Assembly (NCBI GenBank): GCA_900555985.1
Contig: USNF01000005.1
Span: forward strand, 1 to 60,544
Length of the DNA stretch: 60,544 nucleotides
From: an uncultured Gemella sp.
Lineage (GTDB): Bacteria; Bacillota; Bacilli; Staphylococcales; Gemellaceae
Direction of reading: 5' to 3'
Shown here: piece after piece, positions 51,675 through 60,304 of the stretch
How positions within the stretch are numbered: the stretch's first letter is position 1
How the letters are laid out: every line of letters begins with the position of its first letter
Notes under the pieces: generated by a model
The model's input: only the letters and a program-made list of their open reading frames with translations
The model's database searches: none
What the model was told of the DNA's origin: nothing
Position numbers and translations under genes: made by a program

Positions 51675-52265
51675 ATGAAAAAGCTAAACACATATTGGGT
51701 AACTTTAATAGTAATAGTGAGTATAGTAGCTGGTTATTATACTTATCATAAAGTAATAATAAAAAATATTTTTGAGGAGATGTATGATTCTTATTATAGT
51801 TTCTCAGTATTAGGTTCAATAGATGATATGCCACAAATAGAGCCTATTCCTAGGGATGAAAAAGGAGCAGCTGTTGTATTTCTAAATTATAAAGAAAATA
51901 AAAATGAAAATAGAATAGAAATTTCATTAGGCAATTATAAAGATATCAAGACGCTATCGATATTATATTCTACTTTAGTTTCGGAGGAAGTGTACTTAGA
52001 TATAATATATGTTTATGATGTGAATACACATATATTAAAGAATTATGTAAGTTTTTATGGGGATAATGTCCCAGAAACTAAAGATAAAATAAGCCAAACA
52101 AGAGAACTATTGCAAAAATATAATATTTCTAAAGAGCAGCTACAAAAAATATCAGATGATGGATTAGATAAAGTATTGACAGATTGGAAGAACTATAGTG
52201 GTAGCTCATATTCAAAAGATAATATGGGAAAACTGACAATAGAGAAAGATGAATTTTTAAGTTAA
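51675..52265 (+). CDS. TipC-family-like immunity protein
   Basis: A 196-residue protein with an N-terminal membrane helix (about residues 8-27) and an outer domain. The pattern NIFEEMYDSYYSFSVLG, then VVFLNYKENKNENRIEISLGNYKD, then NYVSFYGDNVPETKDKISQTRELL, resembles TipC-type immunity proteins that protect against TelC LXG toxins from the outer face of the membrane. It has its own promoter and lies 225 bases after the toxin unit, as is common for independently expressed immunity genes. Recognition is from memory of the family. Confidence 0.65.
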   Translation: MKKLNTYWVTLIVIVSIVAGYYTYHKVIIKNIFEEMYDSYYSFSVLGSIDDMPQIEPIPRDEKGAAVVFLNYKENKNENRIEISLGNYKDIKTLSILYSTLVSEEVYLDIIYVYDVNTHILKNYVSFYGDNVPETKDKISQTRELLQKYNISKEQLQKISDDGLDKVLTDWKNYSGSSYSKDNMGKLTIEKDEFLS

Positions 52266-52287
52266 TAAATAGCAAGAATAAAAGATA

Positions 52288-52320
52288 AGGGTGGTAATTT
52301 ATTTACTACCTCTATTTTTT
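52288..52320 (+). terminator. terminator after TipC-like gene
   Basis: 8-bp stem GGTGGTAA / TTACTACC (G-U pair) then CTCTATTTTTT. Confidence 0.75.
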
Positions 52321-52374
52321 AAAAAGAAAAGAAAGAATATAGATAATATTTATTAAAAAAATATAAAAATATTA

Positions 52375-52403
52375 TTGACAATTACTATTATTTGGAATAT
52401 AAT
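52375..52403 (+). promoter_or_regulatory. consensus promoter of marR-ABC operon
   Basis: Perfect -35 TTGACA (52375-52380), 17-base spacer, perfect -10 TATAAT (52398-52403); such a strong promoter implies tight repression. Confidence 0.88.
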
Positions 52404-52448
52404 AGTTCACATAGTTAACTAAAAAGTTAATGTTGTGAACTATTTTTT
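52401..52448 (+). promoter_or_regulatory. operator/hairpin at start of marR-ABC transcript
   Basis: Long inverted repeat AATAGTTCACA (52401-52411) / TGTGAACTATT (52434-52444), enclosing TAGTTAACTA (perfect 10-bp palindrome, 52412-52421) and TAACT/AGTTA. It overlaps the -10 and is followed by T6. It could be a MarR operator, an attenuator, or both. Confidence 0.6.
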
Positions 52449-52463
52449 GTTGGAGGTGAGAAA

Positions 52464-52916
52464 ATGAATGCTGAAGGTATAACGTATTTAGATGCGATTG
52501 ATAAGTTAGAGGAACTTAGATTAATAATGAAAAGGATACATAAAAAAAGTGATGTTCCGTTTAGAAAAACTGGATTTCAAGCTATGATGCTGATTTTAGA
52601 AAAAAATAAAGTTACTATGCAAGAACTTGGTGAAGAACTGTGTGTAACTAAACCTAGAGTAACTGCTTTAGTTACAGAGTTAGTAAATAATGATTTTATT
52701 GAACAAACTGTAGATAAGAAAGATAAACGTAAAAAATTTCTAACATTGTCACCTAAAGGAATTGATTATATAGAAGAACATCGTAAAAACCATGAAGAAT
52801 GGATTGAAAAATTATGGAACAAGCTAGATAATAAAGAAAAAGAAGCATTTAACATAACTCTAACTAAAATGAATCAAATATTGAAAGAAGAAGTAGAGGA
52901 AAAGGAGGAAGAATAG
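52464..52916 (+). CDS. MarR-family regulator of the ABC exporter
   Basis: A 150-residue winged-helix repressor with recognition helix LCVTKPRVTALVTELVNNDFIE (about residues 62-83) and wing DKKDKRKKFLTLSPKGIDYI (about 88-107). SD TTGGAGG before ATG 52464. The ABC genes follow 1 base and then overlapping, so it regulates the pair, probably sensing a drug-like substrate of the exporter. A highly acidic C-terminal tail (EEVEEKEEE) is unusual. Confidence 0.88.
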   Translation: MNAEGITYLDAIDKLEELRLIMKRIHKKSDVPFRKTGFQAMMLILEKNKVTMQELGEELCVTKPRVTALVTELVNNDFIEQTVDKKDKRKKFLTLSPKGIDYIEEHRKNHEEWIEKLWNKLDNKEKEAFNITLTKMNQILKEEVEEKEEE

Positions 52917-52917
52917 A

Positions 52918-55068
52918 GTGAAATTACTAAAGTATTTAAAAAACTTTAAAATAGCGATACTTTGCCTAGTAGTAATTTTAGGAGTGCGTGTTGTTGCAGA
53001 ATTAGCGCTACCAACATACACTAGTAATATAGTAGATACAGGTATTCAACAAAGTGGTATTGAAGATGCGGTGCCTAATAAAATAAGTGAGAAATCACTA
53101 AATACTTTGGAACTGTTTATGTCAGAAGATGAAATAAAACAAGTTACAGAAAATTATACAAAAGATGGGGATACTTATATCTTAAAAAATGTTTCTGATG
53201 AAACTCGTATTAAATTAAATGACATCTTTAAAGAAACAATGACTGTTGTTCTTGGAGCAAAATCTAATAATACTGATTTAGATCAAGTTGCCCAAGGTGT
53301 ACAGGCTGGTGTTGTTTCAAAAGATACATTAACAGAGCAAAGAAAAAAAGCTGTTAGTGATTTAGGAAATTCAGCTGATATGATGACCAAACAGGGTGGA
53401 ATAAGGTTTGTAAAAGAAGAATATAAACAAATTGGAATTAATACTAATGAGATTCGAAGTAATTATCTAAAAGAAGTAGGAATCATGATGATAATTGTTA
53501 CATTAATTTCTGGTATTGCCAGTGTTATTTCAAACTTTATAGCAAGTCGCGTATCAGCAAAAGTTGCATACAATTTACGTGAAAAACTTTATAATAAAGT
53601 ACTATCTTTTTCTAAAGAAGATATTGATAAGTTTTCAACAGCTTCATTAATAACTCGTAGTACAAATGATATTCAACAGATACAAAATGCCTTAAATATG
53701 TTTTTATTTATCGCATTCTTTGCGCCAATGATGGCGATGTGGGGTATTTATAAAGTTACTCAAACAGATACAGGTATGACGTGGATAATAGCGGTAGGTG
53801 TTGGTGTTTTAGCACTTGTTCTTGCGATAATTACATTCCTAGTAATGCCTAAGTTTAAAATAATGCAAAAATTAATTGATAAAGTTAACTTAGTGACACG
53901 TGAATTACTTACAGGTATTTCAGTTATTCGAGTATTTGGTCGTGAAAAACATGAAGAAAAAAGATTTGATAAAGAAAATGTAATATTAAGAGATAACCAA
54001 CTGTTTGTTAATAGAACAATGTCTGCCCTAATGCCAATGATTATGCTTATAATGAATGGTATTGCATTACTAATTATTTGGGTTGGTGGAAAAAATATCG
54101 ATGCTGGTAGTATTCAAGTAGGAGATATGATGGCATTTATTACTTATACTATGCAAATAGTTATGTCATTCTTATTTTTTACATTCTTAATGATGCAACT
54201 TCCACGTGCAGAGGTTGCTGCAGGGCGTATTAACGAAGTATTAGAAGCACCTGTTACTGTTGTAGATGGAAAAGATTTACAAGATGACAAAATTAAAGAT
54301 GTTAAAGGAACATTAAAATTTGAAAATGTTAGCTTTACATTTGATGGAGCTGATAGTCCAGTATTAAGTAATATTAGTTTTGAAGCTGAAGCTGGAAAAA
54401 CTACTGCAATTATCGGAAGTACAGGTAGTGGTAAATCAACACTGCTTCATTTAATTCCAAGATACTTTGATGCAACTGAGGGGCAAATAACAATAGATGG
54501 AACTAATATTAAAGATATTAGTTTGAGTAAATTAAGAGATATGCTAGGTTTTGTACCGCAAAAAGGTGTATTATTTAGTGGAACTATCGCATCAAATATC
54601 AAATTTGGTGATGAAAATATAAGTGATGAAGATATGTATAAAGCTGTAGAAATAGCTCAAGCTTTAGAGTTTATAGAAGGAAAAGAAGATAAGTTTGATA
54701 GTGAGATATCACAAGGTGGATCTAATGTATCTGGTGGACAAAAACAACGTCTATCAATAGCAAGAGCTTTAGCTAAAAATCCTAAGATTCTTCTTTTTGA
54801 TGATAGTTTCTCAGCACTTGACTATAAAACAGATTTCAAATTAAGAAAAACATTAAGAGAAAAAATGCAAGATACTACAACTATTATTGTAGCTCAACGT
54901 ATTGCAACTATTCTTAATGCAGATAAGATTATAGTAATGAATGAAGGAGAAGTAGTAGGGATTGGTAAGCACCAAGAATTATTAAAAACTTGTCCAACAT
55001 ATTTAGAAATTGCAGAAAGCCAATTAAGTGAAGAAGAATTAGCAAAAGGAGGTAAACATAATGAGTAA
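52918..55068 (+). CDS. ABC exporter half-transporter, catalytically degenerate site (subunit 1)
   Basis: A 716-residue half-transporter starting at GTG 52918 (SD AAAGGAGG). Compared with the usual 570-600 residues it has about 130 extra residues between the first two membrane helices (about residues 40-180), predicted outside the cell. ATPase: Walker A GSTGSGKST (about 500-508), signature VSGGQKQR, Walker B LLFDDSFSALD with Asp in place of catalytic Glu, and H-loop VAQR with Gln in place of His. These are hallmarks of the non-catalytic half of heterodimeric exporters. It pairs with the next gene. Confidence 0.88.
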   Translation: MKLLKYLKNFKIAILCLVVILGVRVVAELALPTYTSNIVDTGIQQSGIEDAVPNKISEKSLNTLELFMSEDEIKQVTENYTKDGDTYILKNVSDETRIKLNDIFKETMTVVLGAKSNNTDLDQVAQGVQAGVVSKDTLTEQRKKAVSDLGNSADMMTKQGGIRFVKEEYKQIGINTNEIRSNYLKEVGIMMIIVTLISGIASVISNFIASRVSAKVAYNLREKLYNKVLSFSKEDIDKFSTASLITRSTNDIQQIQNALNMFLFIAFFAPMMAMWGIYKVTQTDTGMTWIIAVGVGVLALVLAIITFLVMPKFKIMQKLIDKVNLVTRELLTGISVIRVFGREKHEEKRFDKENVILRDNQLFVNRTMSALMPMIMLIMNGIALLIIWVGGKNIDAGSIQVGDMMAFITYTMQIVMSFLFFTFLMMQLPRAEVAAGRINEVLEAPVTVVDGKDLQDDKIKDVKGTLKFENVSFTFDGADSPVLSNISFEAEAGKTTAIIGSTGSGKSTLLHLIPRYFDATEGQITIDGTNIKDISLSKLRDMLGFVPQKGVLFSGTIASNIKFGDENISDEDMYKAVEIAQALEFIEGKEDKFDSEISQGGSNVSGGQKQRLSIARALAKNPKILLFDDSFSALDYKTDFKLRKTLREKMQDTTTIIVAQRIATILNADKIIVMNEGEVVGIGKHQELLKTCPTYLEIAESQLSEEELAKGGKHNE

Positions 55069-56851
55069 ACAAAAAGCGATAAAAAAATCAGATAATTTTG
55101 GAAAAACTCTTAAAAGAATAATTAAACTATTATTTAAAAAATATACAGTTTCATCAACTCTTGTTGTTGTGTTTGCCTTAGTTAGTACAGTATTCGGTAT
55201 TGTTGGACCTAAAATAATGGGACGTGCTACTACTGAACTTTTTGAAGGTTTAGTAGCTAAAATCAATAATACTGGAAGTATTAACTTTGAAAAAATTGCT
55301 GGGATATTATTAACAGTATTAGGTCTATATTTATTATCAGCCTTGTTTATGTTTATTGAAGGTTGGTTAATGAGTAATATTTCTCAAAATTTAACATATG
55401 ATATAAGAAAAGATATTAGTAAGAAGATAAATACTTTACCGATGGGATATTTTGAACAACGTACAGTTGGTGAAACTTTATCAAGAGTAACTAATGATGT
55501 AGATACTCTTGGTCAGTCGCTAAACCAAAGTTTCACTCAAATAATATCTAATACTACAATGGTGTTAGGTGTGTTAGTAATGATGTTTACTATTAGTCCA
55601 TTAATGACATTAATAGCTATTGTACTTTTACCAATATCAGGTATATTATTAGGAATATTAACAAAAGCTAGTCAAAAATATTTTACTGGTCAACAAAAAT
55701 CATTATCTGATGTTAATGGTCAAGTTGAAGAAAGTTATGCTGGTCAAAATATTATTGCTGCTTTCAACCATAAAGATAAAAGTATTAAAGAATTTAACGC
55801 TAAAAATGGTGAATTATATGCTTCATCTTGGAAAGCAAACTTTTTCTCTGGATTAATGTTCCCTGTAATAAACTTTGTGGGGAACTTAGGTTATGTTGGT
55901 ATAGTATTTTCAGGTGGATTATTAGTTGCTAAAGGAACTATTGGAGTAGGGGATATCCAAGCATTTATCCAATACATCCGTAACTTTACTCAACCTATTG
56001 GTCAAATAGCTCAATCTATGACTGAAATTCAAAAAATGGCAGCTGCAGGAGAAAGAGTATTTGAATTCTTAGACGCAAAAGATGAAGAAGTAGTAGAAAC
56101 TACTGAAGTTATTGAAAATAAAGAAGGTAATGTAATATTTGATCATGTAAGATTTGGATATGTAGAAGATCAAATTATTATTAAAAACTTTACTAGTGAT
56201 GTTAAAAAAGGTGAGATGGTTGCTATTGTTGGACCAACTGGTGCTGGTAAAACTACAATGGTAAAACTACTTATGAGATTCTACGATCTTAATGGTGGTA
56301 GTATTTCAATAGATGGTAAAGATATTTCTAAATTAAGTAAAGAAGAATTACGTTCATACTTCACAATGGTTCTTCAAGACACTTGGTTATTCAAAGGAAC
56401 TATAATGGAAAACCTTAGATATGGTAGATTAGATGCAACAGACGAAGAGGTAATTGAAGCTGCTAAAGCTGCACATATTCACCACTTTATTAAAACATTA
56501 CCTGGTGGTTATGATATGGAACTTAATGAAGATGCTTCAAATATTTCTCAAGGTCAAAAACAATTATTAACAATTGCTCGTGCTATTTTAGCAGATAAAC
56601 CAATTTTAATCTTAGATGAAGCAACTTCAAGTGTTGATACACGTACAGAGGTACTTATTCAAAAAGCTATGAATAAGTTAATGGAAGGTCGTACAACATT
56701 CGTAATAGCGCACCGTTTATCAACAATTAGAAATGCAGATAAAATTCTTGTTCTAAAAGATGGAGATATTATTGAACAAGGTAACCATGATGAATTACTA
56801 GAACAAAAAGGTTTCTATTCAGAACTTTATCAAAGCCAATTTGCAGAATAA
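55061..56851 (+). CDS. ABC exporter half-transporter, catalytic site intact (subunit 2)
   Basis: A 596-residue half-transporter overlapping its partner by 8 bases. Six membrane helices (about 25-320), then Walker A GPTGAGKTT (about 389-397), signature ISQGQKQL (the second Gly of the usual SGGQ is replaced), Walker B LILDEATSSVD with catalytic Glu, and H-loop IAHR. Its altered signature pairs with the partner's degenerate Walker site, leaving one active composite ATP site. It is like multidrug exporters of the LmrCD/YheHI group. A terminator follows. Confidence 0.88.
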   Translation: MSKQKAIKKSDNFGKTLKRIIKLLFKKYTVSSTLVVVFALVSTVFGIVGPKIMGRATTELFEGLVAKINNTGSINFEKIAGILLTVLGLYLLSALFMFIEGWLMSNISQNLTYDIRKDISKKINTLPMGYFEQRTVGETLSRVTNDVDTLGQSLNQSFTQIISNTTMVLGVLVMMFTISPLMTLIAIVLLPISGILLGILTKASQKYFTGQQKSLSDVNGQVEESYAGQNIIAAFNHKDKSIKEFNAKNGELYASSWKANFFSGLMFPVINFVGNLGYVGIVFSGGLLVAKGTIGVGDIQAFIQYIRNFTQPIGQIAQSMTEIQKMAAAGERVFEFLDAKDEEVVETTEVIENKEGNVIFDHVRFGYVEDQIIIKNFTSDVKKGEMVAIVGPTGAGKTTMVKLLMRFYDLNGGSISIDGKDISKLSKEELRSYFTMVLQDTWLFKGTIMENLRYGRLDATDEEVIEAAKAAHIHHFIKTLPGGYDMELNEDASNISQGQKQLLTIARAILADKPILILDEATSSVDTRTEVLIQKAMNKLMEGRTTFVIAHRLSTIRNADKILVLKDGDIIEQGNHDELLEQKGFYSELYQSQFAE

Positions 56852-56859
56852 TTAAAGAG

Positions 56860-56896
56860 AACTATGGATATAAATTTATCCATAGTTTTTTTTTAT
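56860..56896 (+). terminator. terminator after ABC exporter operon
   Basis: 11-bp stem AACTATGGATA / TATCCATAGTT followed by T-rich run (T9). Confidence 0.9.
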
Positions 56897-57051
56897 TTTA
56901 ATGGGATAAGTGAGTTGATAAGCGAAGTCTTCGAAAAAATTAACCTAGTATTTAGAAAAACGTCGGAAGAAATACAAAACTTTTTATTAAATAGTAACAA
57001 TTTAGTGGTATAATAAGAGAATAATTTTATTATAGATTGTTGGAGGTATTT

Positions 57052-57600
57052 ATGGCTTTTTTAAATTATAATAAAGATGAAAAGTTAGAATTTAATTATA
57101 AGAGAGCATGTGGGCTATGGCTAATTGTAGTAGCATTGGTTATCTCAGTAGCTACCTTAATAGGAGGAAAACAAATAATAAATATGCAAGTGTTTAGTAT
57201 TGGATATGTTATTAGTTTTTTCTCAATCAATATGAATAAAAAAGTATTGAATAGATTATCGAGTGGCTCTTCAAATGAATTTCAAAATAAAGTGGCCTCA
57301 TATGCTATTATCTTATTATTTATTTTAATGTTTTTACTAGGTGGACCTTTTTTTGCAACTGAAAATTGGAGATTAATTTGGTTGGGTGCATTAATGGCAA
57401 CCGCACTACATTTTTTTCCCTATTATTTTGTACATGGAAAATCAATGATATTTTTAGGTCTTATTTGTGTCATTAATATCTCTGTAGGATATATTTTTAC
57501 GGATATTCCATTAGAGGTGATCGCATATATTGACTCAGCAATTAAGTTTGTATTTGGAATATATTTACTATTTTTTTCAAAGCCATCAAAACAGAGGTAA
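57052..57600 (+). CDS. small integral membrane protein (DUF6609-like)
   Basis: A 182-residue protein with five or six membrane helices. The start YNKDEKLEFNYKRACGLWLIVVALVIS with GGKQIINMQVFSIGYVISF after it resembles DUF6609-type membrane proteins, from memory. ATG 57052 has SD TGGAGG; an upstream TTG (57037) overlaps no better site. Promoter: extended -10 TGG-TATAAT (hexamer 57009-57014). Function unknown. Confidence 0.65.
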   Translation: MAFLNYNKDEKLEFNYKRACGLWLIVVALVISVATLIGGKQIINMQVFSIGYVISFFSINMNKKVLNRLSSGSSNEFQNKVASYAIILLFILMFLLGGPFFATENWRLIWLGALMATALHFFPYYFVHGKSMIFLGLICVINISVGYIFTDIPLEVIAYIDSAIKFVFGIYLLFFSKPSKQR

Positions 57601-57728
57601 GGCATAGTTCGTAGTGTACTGTTGCAAAATCATTTGAGATATATGAAGAATTAGCAAAATAATAGGGGTGCTATTTTGGGAAAATATCAGAAAATATGGA
57701 TGTAGATAATGATGGGAGGTGCTTTACA

Positions 57729-58241
57729 TTGATAAGGTTAGAGCTACTTTCTGAAGAAAATAGTATAGATGTCTATTCTTTTGAAAAAGAAAATCGGGAG
57801 TATTTTGAACGAAATTTACCTCCTAGACCAGGTAACTATTTTGATCCAGAAGGTTTTAAAGAAATTACAAGGGAATTGTTAACGGAACAAACGAATCGGG
57901 ATGTCTACATGCATCTTATTAGAGATTCGCAAGGTGCTTTGGTAGGAAGGATCAATTTAGGTGTCTTAGAGAATGATCAAAAAACAGCGGAACTTGGATA
58001 TAGGATTGGAGAAAATGTTACTAATTTAGGCTATGCAAGCGAAGCGGTTAAACTCGTTTTAGAAAAGGCCTTTACTACTTATGGTTTACATAAGATTATC
58101 GCAGGGACGGCAAGGGACAATCAGGCCTCTCAGAGAGTGCTTTTAAAAAATGGTTTCACCTTTAGTAGGATCATAGAAAATGACTTACAAATGAATAATG
58201 AGTGGGTTCATACAGAAATATTTGAGATAACGAATCTATAA
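57729..58241 (+). CDS. GNAT N-acetyltransferase, RimJ/RimL type
   Basis: A 170-residue acetyltransferase. TTG start 57729 with SD GGGAGG at 57714-57719; an upstream ATG at 57696 is in frame without a clear SD. Motif A is QKTAELGYRIGENVTNLGYASEAVKLVLEKAF and motif B AGTARDNQASQRVLLKNGF, both typical of RimJ/RimL proteins. Base use (more G and C, more CGG-type codons) differs from the AT-rich genes to the left, suggesting an acquired gene. Substrate unknown. Confidence 0.82.
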   Translation: MIRLELLSEENSIDVYSFEKENREYFERNLPPRPGNYFDPEGFKEITRELLTEQTNRDVYMHLIRDSQGALVGRINLGVLENDQKTAELGYRIGENVTNLGYASEAVKLVLEKAFTTYGLHKIIAGTARDNQASQRVLLKNGFTFSRIIENDLQMNNEWVHTEIFEITNL

Positions 58242-58252
58242 CATCAACATTT

Positions 58253-58438
58253 TCAGTTTAGTGACAGGGTCAATGGACTCATTAATCTTTGCGGACATTC
58301 AAGAATTTTCATCAACTGTTTGATTAGCGAATCAGCTGTAATTACATATGCTTTTGTGATTTCTTTATCACTATGAGCTAAGGTTTTAGAAATAGGCTGT
58401 AGTGAAACTCCAGCTTGTTTGGCTAACATGGCTCCTGT
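58253..58438 (-). pseudogene. tyrosine-recombinase (integrase) C-terminal remnant
   Basis: The minus strand encodes about 60 residues, starting TGAMLAKQAGVSLQPISKTL, then AHSDKEITKAYVITADSLIKQL, ending at TGA 58253-58255. This matches the end of phage/transposon integrases, with the LGH-type His and the catalytic Tyr (KAYVITAD). Just upstream on that strand a TAA stop and unrelated frames break the gene, and no Arg-containing core is left. It is a broken mobile-element gene. Confidence 0.65.
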
Positions 58439-58601
58439 TTATAAAAGGATTTTAGAAAAAGTCTCAATTTGACATTCATGAGATGCTTTTGTTCTATTCT
58501 GAAAATTCAATGCCTTAGCAATATAGAAAAACACCCTCATCCCTAGTTCTGCTAAAAGCATAGGATAAGAGTGTTTTTTCTATAAGAACGATAGACGATG
58601 A
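58439..58601. other. spacer with remnant sequence and minus-strand terminator
   Basis: Most of the 360 bases between the GNAT and CsbD genes hold the integrase remnant (58253-58438). The rest is unrecognised debris plus the minus-strand hairpin at 58523-58584. Confidence 0.5.
58523..58584 (-). terminator. terminator of the gls/asp23 operon
   Basis: On minus, a long imperfect stem from TATAGAAAAAACACTCTTATCC to GGGATGAGGGTGTTTTTCTATA with a loop of about 17 bases and T-rich right arm, just after csbD. It is symmetrical enough to work in both directions. Confidence 0.8.
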
Positions 58602-58805
58602 TTATTCTTCGTCTTTTTTGATAATGTTTTTAACGCCTGCGATAGCACCTTCAACAGCGCCTTTTGCGTCTTCAGCGACTTCTTTCACTTTAGAAGCAAC
58701 TTTTTCAGCAGCTCCTTCGCTTTCAAGTCCTTTGTCACCTACCAATTTACCAACGCCTTCTTTAACAGCTCCTGCTGCTTGGTTGAATTTTTCTTCTGTA
58801 GACAT
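58602..58805 (-). CDS. CsbD-family stress protein
   Basis: A 67-residue small hydrophilic protein starting MSTEEKFNQAAGAVKEGVGK, with alternating Ala/Gly/Lys/Glu typical of CsbD proteins. SD AAGGAGG on the minus strand. It is the last gene of the glsB-amaP-DUF2273-asp23-csbD unit. CsbD proteins are general-stress-induced; their biochemical role is not known. Confidence 0.88.
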   Translation of the reverse strand: MSTEEKFNQAAGAVKEGVGKLVGDKGLESEGAAEKVASKVKEVAEDAKGAVEGAIAGVKNIIKKDEE

Positions 58806-58841
58806 AAGTATGTCCTCCTTTTATTTTTTCTAAATTAGTAA

Positions 58842-59462
58842 TTAGTGAACACGTGGTTCTGCTTTGGCTGCAGCGTCTTTAACATTGTCAACGCCTTGGC
58901 CAACTTTTTCTTGAACGAATTCAGCGCCTTCGCCAAGTTTTTCTTGTGCTGCTGCAACACCTGAACCGATTCCAGCTTTCACTCTAGAAAATTGTTCTGA
59001 CGCGAACTCGCCTGTTGATTCTGCCACGTCAGTTACACGATCTTGAAGGCTAACTGAGTCAGCTTCATGTTGTTCTTTAGTTTTGATGTCAACAACATTA
59101 ACGTTAACTTCAACTACTTCTAGATCAGTCATTTTCGCAACTTCTGATACGATAACGTCTTTGATTTCCTTGTATAGAGTTGGAACGTTTTTTCTGTACT
59201 CTACGATAACGTTCAAGTCAACTGCTACTTGTTCTTTACCAACTTCAACGTTAACACCGTGTGTTACATCGTTAGTGTTAACAAGTTTTTCTGTAAGATT
59301 TGAGAAGAATCCACCGTCAACATGTAATAGTCCTGGGACTCTATCTAGTGAAAGACCGATGATTTTTTGAATAACTTTATCTTCGTAAGTTAATTCTCCT
59401 CGAACATCTTTAGAAACAACAACATCTTTTTTTTCAGTTACATTTTTTTCTACGTTTGACAT
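58842..59462 (-). CDS. Asp23/Gls24 family envelope stress protein
   Basis: A 206-residue protein. The Asp23 core (about residues 20-130) includes GELTYEDKVIQKIIGLSLDRVPGLLHVDGG, then VNVEVGKEQVAVDLNVIVEYRKNVP, then VVEVNVNVVDIKT. It is followed by an Ala/Gly/Lys-rich amphipathic C-terminal region (about 145-206). It binds the membrane through AmaP and is linked to cell-envelope stress. It is in the minus-strand operon with amaP upstream. Confidence 0.92.
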   Translation of the reverse strand: MSNVEKNVTEKKDVVVSKDVRGELTYEDKVIQKIIGLSLDRVPGLLHVDGGFFSNLTEKLVNTNDVTHGVNVEVGKEQVAVDLNVIVEYRKNVPTLYKEIKDVIVSEVAKMTDLEVVEVNVNVVDIKTKEQHEADSVSLQDRVTDVAESTGEFASEQFSRVKAGIGSGVAAAQEKLGEGAEFVQEKVGQGVDNVKDAAAKAEPRVH

Positions 59463-59473
59463 ATGAAACTCCT

Positions 59474-59644
59474 TTATTTATTTAAATAATTCTTCTGTAC
59501 ATAGTATCCCAACCAAATTCCTAAGGCTCCACAGATTAAAACGAACAATGTTTTAAAGAAACCGAAGGATAGGATGAAGCAGGCTAGAATAATACCTACT
59601 ACACCACATAGAATTGGGTATTGATATTTTTTAAACCATTCCAT
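59474..59644 (-). CDS. DUF2273 small membrane protein
   Basis: A 56-residue protein (MEWFKKYQYPILCGVVGIIL start, one helical hairpin of about 40 hydrophobic residues, ending VQKNYLNK). It lies between amaP and asp23 with 11- and 11-base gaps, the normal place of DUF2273 in Gram-positive gls operons. It is too short for most ORF screens. Confidence 0.82.
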   Translation of the reverse strand: MEWFKKYQYPILCGVVGIILACFILSFGFFKTLFVLICGALGIWLGYYVQKNYLNK

Positions 59645-59655
59645 TTTTTACTTCC

Positions 59656-60219
59656 TTACTTTACACGACTAACAATTTTCTTAGCTGCTTTTTGAGGGTC
59701 ATATTCTTTCACTGAAACTTCCAGTTTAACCTCTCGATCAATACCAAAGAATTCTTTCAATCCTTGAGTGATTTCGTTTTGAACTACTTCAAATTTGTTA
59801 GCAATGTTATCTGAAAGAACAGCTGTACCTTCTACATAAACGAAACATTTCTTTTTCCGAGTATGTACCTGAATTTTGGGATTTTTGACCATCTTGTGTT
59901 CATCCAATAAACATCGAACAAACCCTTCAATAGCTGAATTTTTTAGTTTTAAATTATCATCTTTAGTTCCAAGTTTTATTTCCAGATATTGTTTAGGATA
60001 AAACAGGATTACTAACATCCATAATAAAACTAAGATAGACAGGCTTAGAAGCCCCCAAAATACATATCTAGCGAGATAATATTCAAATGATGTCTGTCGC
60101 CAGCTCGGCAATTGAATCCCTAAATCACTAACCTGGTGGTAATCTATCAAAATAGGAAGGAAAATTGTCAAGATTAAAATACAGAAAATAAACAATAATA
60201 TTTTCTTTGATTTTGACAT
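59656..60219 (-). CDS. amaP: alkaline shock response membrane anchor protein AmaP
   Basis: A 187-residue protein with two N-terminal membrane helices (about residues 5-25 and 50-75), then a cytoplasmic domain with LGTKDDNLKLKNSAIEGFVRCLLDE and a C-terminal VSVKEYDPQKAAKKIVSRVK. It anchors Asp23 to the membrane. ATG 60219 is preferred (SD GAAAGG); the reading extends to a TTG at 60234. Confidence 0.85.
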   Translation of the reverse strand: MSKSKKILLFIFCILILTIFLPILIDYHQVSDLGIQLPSWRQTSFEYYLARYVFWGLLSLSILVLLWMLVILFYPKQYLEIKLGTKDDNLKLKNSAIEGFVRCLLDEHKMVKNPKIQVHTRKKKCFVYVEGTAVLSDNIANKFEVVQNEITQGLKEFFGIDREVKLEVSVKEYDPQKAAKKIVSRVK

Positions 60220-60304
60220 ATAAAATCCTTTCAATTAGTGCAACAAACCATAGCTTTACCCGTCATTATAAATTAAAAGCTATAGTCTGCTTTCGAGTAA
60301 AAAA

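Noticed and set aside
58618..59370. Plus-strand frames opposite csbD and asp23
   Set aside because: They are low-complexity Ser/Thr/Ala shadows without ribosome sites; minus-strand proteins are well-defined families.
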